NCBI GenBank assembly: GCA_902784025.1
Contig: CACZTF010000169.1
Location: 1 to 11,489 of the forward strand
Length of the DNA: 11,489 bases
Source of the DNA: an uncultured Lachnospiraceae bacterium
GTDB taxonomy: Bacteria; Bacillota; Clostridia; Lachnospirales; Lachnospiraceae
Reading direction: 5' to 3'
This document shows positions 7,901 to 11,489 of the stretch, piece after piece (the first letter of the stretch is position 1; every line of letters starts with the position of its first letter). The translations under genes were made by a program, and so were the position numbers. The notes beneath the pieces are model-generated. The model was not told where the DNA came from. It worked only from the letters and a program-made list of their open reading frames with translations, and did no database searches.

Positions 7901-9014
7901 AATCTCTGTAAATATCAGAACCCTGCCACTGGTCATAAGCCAGGATCTGCATCTGTCCTTTAGCACCGCATATCGTTTTCCCATCCTTACATAATTCCAC
8001 AAGAATCTCTGCATTAAGCTTATCTGTCAATGCAGCCAGTTCTTTTCCGTCAATGCTTAGGACCGGATCGGACAAATCCACCGGTTTACCTGAGGGGATA
8101 GACGGCAGTGTTTTTTCGTAAGTCTTAAAGAAATTACAATCTGATGAAATCCGCACAGAAAGACCTTCTATGGGATTCCCGGTGTTGTTTATTATTCGTA
8201 TACCTCTTATGGGCGGCACATCATTTTCATAAAGGGCATAATTAAACAGATCCATTCTGCCAACGAATACTGCCAATGCTAAATCTTCACGGTTTGTAAA
8301 TGTATGTACGGATTCATTGGGATTTTCATTGTTCTCCTGTTCCTCCAGGATGATCTCTACAGGTTCGTTAAAATCTTTCAGACAAATTACAGACTTTTCT
8401 TTGTATTCCTTATCCATATCATCATTATTATCAGTCTCAGACACATTAAAACCTATGCTGTCCCCCTCTTTTACCCCAAAATCCTGATATGGCTGGTTTA
8501 ATAAAATACCGATCAGCTCATGATCACCGGGCCTGGTCAAACGCACCCAGACCTGCTCTGTGTTAAGATCATCTCTTATAAATAAAACCTGAACATCATC
8601 CGGAAACTGGAGAGATCTCTGTTCATCAAGAAAGGCCATCTCCCTCATCTTTTCCATATCTTCAGAGGGATCATATTTTTTGAGTTCTTCTATCCTTGGC
8701 GCGTATTTCTTTCTGAAACGAGGCTCAAGATCGGGAAAAAAAACAAACTCCACTTCAGCCAGTTCGGATGCCTTGATCGTAATACGGTCGCCTTCGTAAG
8801 GATCTTTAAAATAAAAATACTTTTCAGTCTGCTTTCCTGCTCCAAGTAATTCAAGCATCAAACCCTCTTCCGGATCAATATACCCATACATAACTGCATG
8901 TGAAGCCTTCCCCGCATCAGGACAATCCTTTATTATGTCTTTCAGATTATCATTTAATTCAAATGCACATACAAAATGATATACCGGTCTGAAGCCCTCT
9001 TCTTTGATCGTCAT
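1947..9014 (-). CDS. Giant DUF4011 SF1 helicase with Vsr-like nuclease domain and DUF3320 C-terminus
   Basis: This 2355-residue cytoplasmic protein is probably an anti-phage helicase-nuclease. Domains: 1-140 unrecognised; about 145-200 DUF2314/DUF2185-like (VWVRL at 155, GILLNQP); about 255-365 a beta-rich segment ending LAYDQW; about 430-535 transglutaminase-like, with C461 (GTCMD), H487 (RHIFAGVW) and E530 (FVECT); DUF4011 from about 622 (KLLDLSLQNMLLN); SF1 helicase with Walker A GPPGTGKS 951-958, DEASQ 1569-1573, GDPKQ 1593-1597, HYRS 1639, VQGDERD near 1759 and LNVAFSRAR 1796-1804. A roughly 600-residue helical insertion separates Walker A from Walker B. A Vsr/MTES_1575-type nuclease domain spans about 1870-1945 (D1887, D1906), then a charged coiled coil (1950-2015), a small domain with GGALWIVGG (W2059) and GWW (2096-2097), a disordered linker and DUF3320 (about 2190-2345). 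The core matches DUF4011-helicase-Vsr (hhe) as I recall it. The gene starts 11 bases after hsdR. The usual nuclease glutamate is replaced by L1904. Confidence 0.92.
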   Translation of the reverse strand: MTIKEEGFRPVYHFVCAFELNDNLKDIIKDCPDAGKASHAVMYGYIDPEEGLMLELLGAGKQTEKYFYFKDPYEGDRITIKASELAEVEFVFFPDLEPRFRKKYAPRIEELKKYDPSEDMEKMREMAFLDEQRSLQFPDDVQVLFIRDDLNTEQVWVRLTRPGDHELIGILLNQPYQDFGVKEGDSIGFNVSETDNNDDMDKEYKEKSVICLKDFNEPVEIILEEQENNENPNESVHTFTNREDLALAVFVGRMDLFNYALYENDVPPIRGIRIINNTGNPIEGLSVRISSDCNFFKTYEKTLPSIPSGKPVDLSDPVLSIDGKELAALTDKLNAEILVELCKDGKTICGAKGQMQILAYDQWQGSDIYRDCLPAFVLPGHPVIPALMHDAADRLAKWEKPNSLEGYQANDPNRVRDLAAAAFAAIQKKNIVYAEPPVSFSEKGQRIRTPEVIMEQRLGTCMDMTLLYAAVLEAMGLHPILVMSKRHIFAGVWLRQRTEKEILSGNLVIDDLQQLTCRIDNGSDEMTFVECTGMCSDKEVSFEDAEKHAKYANLAPSDFKFAIDVFLSRCYGIKPIAPRISEGGEYRIEVQEKKENEITEAPSNLGISVLENTAVKPGKITNKKELWESKLLDLSLQNMLLNIPVNASVEPIMSSHIDELEDDLSDGHEFTLLPAPDWITDIECTKVSEDGKESETMPWLSTMLKEIGPFEITYWPEGNDFDFNEKIRQEYRNHRLYTFCGPKQLERNLTGIYRTSRSSQLENGVSSLYLAVGLLRWFPDPETDMPCYAPLILLPVEIVRKSANQGYALHTRDEEPHFNTTLLEMLKEKYNLDIPGLEPLPSDDHGTNIRKVFSMVRSALYTLKNWDVTETCVIGNFSFAQFAMWNDIHTAGVVLDNSKIVRSLMKGHVDWDVEVTDDVENYPVYLPITVDATQLKAIKMAAYGTTFVLHGPPGTGKSQTITGMIANLMGQGKRVLFVAEKMAALSVVQRRLTSLGIGDFCLELHSDKANKKQVLTQLDKALAIQHPSRKTEYEESLRKTVESRENIDGYAEHLHHKYNCGYSLHELIALYETVRDVEKIVQFDRDKVGNLTKDDIKAHIPLIGQLTAAGEAVSGGIAGNKLIGVGLTAYSAEVRSQLKSVAEQYLKALSKAKEAGDKVAGIVGSDSPKNQADLSGLSSIIVLYQEKRGTEPLMLQLLKIGTSEAYGYFDKKEKISAVEMVLLNDWKYEFLEMDMNAFLAKHEAAGKKFFGKAGAMAQITAEIGAYANRELTYGEIPDMLRKIIEYQNRSKEVVNANNSLSDNTKSLLKELPNRDAYNEAYTAACDFKKQAEVFPGGLDAIMEISGNADNAKAFDELGLCIEQLDQAEKRMNELLCREENKSENKFEEEQALCEYLIADQASLKDWSLYNQVRQECTRVGLEPVVKAYEKDLSANELIPAYRKGLYYSLINDIIMQDDILGSFSGATFNEAITQFKKLDDAMLEQTKKEIYYRLASNVPTAFGSPEIGMELNLLRKAIGSNARGMSIRNLFDRIPNILPLLCPCMLMSPNSVAQYLAQDNDLFDVVIFDEASQLPTCKAIGALSRAKDAVIVGDPKQMPPTSFFSGGGPEVDDLALDDLDSILDDVLALGIPSQHLQWHYRSTHESLIAFSNNQFYENKMFTFPSANDRERHVTAVHVEGLYSNNTNPKEAEAVVEEVVRRFNDPELRKQSIGVVTFNIKQQTLIENLLAKQFRNNPELDEWANSGDDPLFVKNLENVQGDERDAILFSIGYGPDEKGHISNNFGPINKQGGGKRLNVAFSRARVSMTIFSSICSTDIKVTDTSPDGLVAFRDFLKFAEGHDIQSGSGAEKQAKFANTGIMQNICKVVENAGFQYVTMVGHSDFRVDIAIVDPTNPSRYMMGILLDGDGYRQTKNTRDREIAQINVLKNLGWNLLRVWTIDWWDNRDKELNKILSKLNQLKEEAEGKLEQQKAEEVKRNAEEVARKTEEQRLKAELEVQAAEVIAEDEEADREKRIVEAPKFDVPVASRGENELALLLQELQAANGKIIDKRANGGALWIVGGKDLAPIMKKFKSHGIFFVFKTGGGKTTGGKDGWWAKTDVVLPATGAKSPVAATPDKSSVEPVVKESDLLKNIPEDMDNSENVVDQHSASGQKTKTTVPEVIAPVEYSIADIPVTSVSSAEFAANSNKNSIADRIIAVVNVEAPILKDALMRRIFTSYGVQKSGATAEAFDKALRASKVKTTRQKGSVYCWNDSQDPKTYAGIRISTDRSGDEICQQEIRNAVCYVLGKNGVMGKDDLIKETSLLFGYKRLGKNLESALLAGLQWAKSSGAIVSAGTKKYELLKDEIPVADQS

Positions 9015-9021
9015 ATTTTTT

Positions 9022-9027
9022 CTCCTT
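9022..9027 (-). promoter_or_regulatory. Ribosome binding site overlapping the hsdR stop codon
   Basis: On the minus strand AAGGAG lies seven bases before the ATG of the giant helicase gene at 9012-9014, and its first two A residues are the last two bases of the hsdR stop codon (TAAGGAG). This fixes the start of the giant gene and suggests that its translation is coupled to that of hsdR. Confidence 0.85.
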
Positions 9028-11489
9028 ACTCTCCGGGGTGTTTGTGACCATATGTTACCTTTTCATCCGCTACTTTCAGCACCGTCGTTTCCAGCGTATC
9101 CCCGTCCATAAATCCTTTTTTGGCTTTTTTATACATTTTATCATCTGATGCATTAAATGAAACTACATCCGTTTCCGATCCGTACATCTCATTATTATCT
9201 GTCCAAAGTTCACACTGCAGCATTACCGTCTCCAGTGCATCCTCCATACCCTCCGGCGGATACTTATATTTTTTAAGTAATTTTTTTATCATCATACGCA
9301 TTTTGGCTCTTGCTGTATCTCTTTTTTGCCAGTCGATGGTTTTGTTTTTTCTTAAAGCATCGGTCAGTTCCTTCGTAAGCGCAACAAGTTCTGTATTCTC
9401 ATAAAAATCCCTGATAGCCTCGGGTTTGGTAAGCGCATCATAAAAAGCAAGCTCTTCCTCAGAAAGCCCCAGTTCGTTTCCCTCTTTTGCACTGTCCTGT
9501 ATCTCTTTAGCAATCTTCATTAATTCGTCTATAACCTGCTGGTTAGTAAGCAATCCATTCAGATACTGATTCATGATGCGTTGGATCATTTCGCTGAATT
9601 TCTCTGATTTAACAACATTTGATCTACGGTAAACAGCTACCTGTTCTGCGATCAGCTTCTTCAACAGTTCCACAGCCAGGTTCTTTTGTTTCATATTCGA
9701 AATCTCTTCGAGGAATTTCGGATCGAACAAAGAAAACTCTTCCTTCACCCCGTCAAACAGATTGATAACGCCTTCACTCTTAATGCTCTGCTTCAGTAGT
9801 TCGTTGATCCGTTCATTCATCTCCTTCAAAGACAACTTACTCTTACCGCCGTCCACAAGGATACGGCCTGCCATAACACGAACAGCCTCAAAAAATGCAG
9901 CTTCCAGTCTCTCAGCTTCAGTAGTAAGTGATGAGCATAAGGAAAGCGCCTGATGCAAAAGGAATGCTTCTTTTATGAAGGTCTTCAGCATCTCTTCCTT
10001 GTCAGGTGCAGCAACAAAATTTACAGCTCCGCTGATAGCCTTAGCACGATCTAAATCTGATCCCTTCAAGAAGTCTTCATAATCATAATCGTGGAACAGA
10101 TCGCGACATACATCCAGCTTCTCTTGGAATTTAGGATAGGCAACCCTGGAAATATCAGTATCACCGTAGTTCTTCTTATCACGTGCGGTATAATCGTTCA
10201 TCGCCTGTTTCAAAGCTGTAGCAATTCCCACATAATCGATTACAAGCCCACCTTCCTTGTCCTTAAAAACCCGGTTCACTCTGGCGATTGCCTGCATCAG
10301 ATTATGACCTGACATTGGCTTATATACATACATTGTAGCAAGTGACGGAACATCAAATCCGGTCAGCCACATATCTACAACAATTACAATCTTAAGCGGA
10401 CTATTGTTATCCTTGAATTTCTTTGCCAGTTCATTCTTGTGAGCTTTATTTCCGATAACAGATCTCCACTCCTCAGGATCCTTGTTGCTCTCTGTCATAA
10501 CAACGGCAACCTTCTCCTTCCATGATGGCCTCAGTTCAAGAATACGATGGTAAATGTCCATAGCAATACTTCTCGAGTAAGCAACTATCATTGCCTTACC
10601 GGTAAGAAGGTTTGCTCTGTAATTCTCATAGTGATCCAAAATATCATTCACAAGGGAATTTATCGTCTGAGGATTTCCCAGAATAGCTTCCATCTTACCC
10701 AACATCTGCTTACTCTTCTGTATTACAGCCTCATCTGCCTGATCCGCAGCCTCCATCATATCGTACTCATGATCTATGAGCTTGATGGTCTCTTCGTCCA
10801 GATTCAGCTTCACAACACGGCTCTCGTAGTAAACAGGTCTTGTGGCTCCGTCTTCCACGGCCTGCGTCATATCGTAAACATCTATGTAATCACCAAAGAC
10901 CGCTCTGGTATTACGATCTTTTGAAGATACCGGCGTTCCGGTAAAACCGATAAAGGTTGCATTCGGCAGACAATCACGGATGATTCGTGCCGTGCCGATC
11001 ACTCTCCTGGCTTCCTGATCACCCTCTTCATTGGTAACCATCTTAATGCGCTCAGACAGACCATACTGACTACGATGAGCTTCGTCAGCCATGACAACGA
11101 CATTTCTCCTGTCAGAAAGTGCTGTTGCAGACTCCTCAAATTTCTGCATCGTGGTAAAGATGATACCGTTTGCATTTCTGGAATTGAGCCAGCTCATCAG
11201 ATGCTCTCTGCTCTTCGCATGTTCCGGTTTCTGACGAAGGAAATCACTGCATCGTGCGAACTGCGAGAACAGCTGATCATCCAGATCATTTCTGTCCGTG
11301 ATAACCACGATGGTAGGACTATCCAGAGCCTGCTGGAGCAAATGCGCATAGAAGACCATGGACAAGGACTTTCCCGAGCCCTGGGTATGCCAGAAAACAC
11401 CTCCCTTGCCATCCCCGCCCTCGGCAGATGCTTTTTTAGTGCTTTCGATCGCTTTCTTTACAGCAAAATACTGGTGATACCCTGCCATG
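9026..11489 (-). CDS. hsdR: Type I restriction endonuclease subunit R (HsdR), 5' partial
   Basis: HsdR is the motor and cutting subunit of type I restriction-modification enzymes. It translocates DNA with ATP and cleaves far from the recognition site, in complex with HsdM and HsdS. The window holds the C-terminal 820 residues, beginning inside the conserved AGYHQYFAVKKA segment, so the ATG at the edge is internal. The N-terminal PD-(D/E)XK nuclease domain (some 250-300 residues in typical members) is off the right edge. Counting from that Met, Walker A is HTQGSGKS 34-41, the DEAH box is DEAH 135-138, motif III is GFTGTP 181-186, motif V is in DMWLTGFDVP 372-381 and motif VI is QAIARVNR 399-406. 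The remainder, including ARAKMR and KYKYPPEGM, matches the DUF3387-type HsdR C-terminal helical region. All visible motor motifs are intact, with no frameshift. It ends 11 bases before the giant helicase gene in the same operon. hsdM and hsdS are expected upstream, outside the window. Confidence 0.96.
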   Translation of the reverse strand, partial: MAGYHQYFAVKKAIESTKKASAEGGDGKGGVFWHTQGSGKSLSMVFYAHLLQQALDSPTIVVITDRNDLDDQLFSQFARCSDFLRQKPEHAKSREHLMSWLNSRNANGIIFTTMQKFEESATALSDRRNVVVMADEAHRSQYGLSERIKMVTNEEGDQEARRVIGTARIIRDCLPNATFIGFTGTPVSSKDRNTRAVFGDYIDVYDMTQAVEDGATRPVYYESRVVKLNLDEETIKLIDHEYDMMEAADQADEAVIQKSKQMLGKMEAILGNPQTINSLVNDILDHYENYRANLLTGKAMIVAYSRSIAMDIYHRILELRPSWKEKVAVVMTESNKDPEEWRSVIGNKAHKNELAKKFKDNNSPLKIVIVVDMWLTGFDVPSLATMYVYKPMSGHNLMQAIARVNRVFKDKEGGLVIDYVGIATALKQAMNDYTARDKKNYGDTDISRVAYPKFQEKLDVCRDLFHDYDYEDFLKGSDLDRAKAISGAVNFVAAPDKEEMLKTFIKEAFLLHQALSLCSSLTTEAERLEAAFFEAVRVMAGRILVDGGKSKLSLKEMNERINELLKQSIKSEGVINLFDGVKEEFSLFDPKFLEEISNMKQKNLAVELLKKLIAEQVAVYRRSNVVKSEKFSEMIQRIMNQYLNGLLTNQQVIDELMKIAKEIQDSAKEGNELGLSEEELAFYDALTKPEAIRDFYENTELVALTKELTDALRKNKTIDWQKRDTARAKMRMMIKKLLKKYKYPPEGMEDALETVMLQCELWTDNNEMYGSETDVVSFNASDDKMYKKAKKGFMDGDTLETTVLKVADEKVTYGHKHPGE

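Noticed and set aside
10547..10924. Plus-strand open frame of 125 codons opposite hsdR
   Set aside because: It is antisense to well-conserved HsdR motor sequence and has no recognisable domain.

Overview
The window comes from a moderately AT-rich Firmicute, most likely a Lachnospiraceae member (Butyrivibrio, Roseburia or Lachnospira-like gut or rumen clostridia). This rests on strong AAGGAG-type ribosome binding sites, the codon style, and a DUF5688-type protein, a family I know mainly from Lachnospiraceae. Genus-level placement is a guess.

Layout, left to right: (1) bases 2-748, plus strand, the 3' part of an uncharacterised three-helix membrane protein whose start lies off the left edge; (2) bases 774-1721, minus strand, a DUF5688 family protein converging on the first gene with 25 bases between them; (3) bases 1722-1946, a non-coding stretch with an intrinsic terminator and a good sigma-A-like promoter, both reading leftwards, with the predicted transcription start at the very edge of the terminator hairpin; (4) bases 1947-9014, minus strand, one giant 2355-residue protein made of an N-terminal accessory part, a transglutaminase-like module, DUF4011, a split SF1 helicase, a Vsr/MTES_1575-type nuclease domain, a coiled coil, a small GG-LW-GG domain and a C-terminal DUF3320 domain; (5) bases 9026-11489, minus strand, the C-terminal 820 or so residues of a type I restriction endonuclease subunit HsdR, whose start is off the right edge.

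The right-hand 9.5 kb is a defence operon read leftwards: hsdR is followed after 11 bases by the giant helicase-nuclease gene, and the latter's Shine-Dalgarno overlaps the hsdR stop codon. hsdM and hsdS are expected upstream, beyond position 11489. The giant protein resembles the DUF4011-helicase-Vsr architecture that I recall as a stand-alone anti-phage protein (called hhe). Here it appears translationally linked to a type I restriction-modification system and carries extra domains at both ends. This is the most interesting feature of the window. The operon ends at the terminator at 1859-1886. The two leftmost genes look like a separate neighbourhood with no visible defence role. I saw no tRNA, rRNA, CRISPR array, transposase or attachment site.
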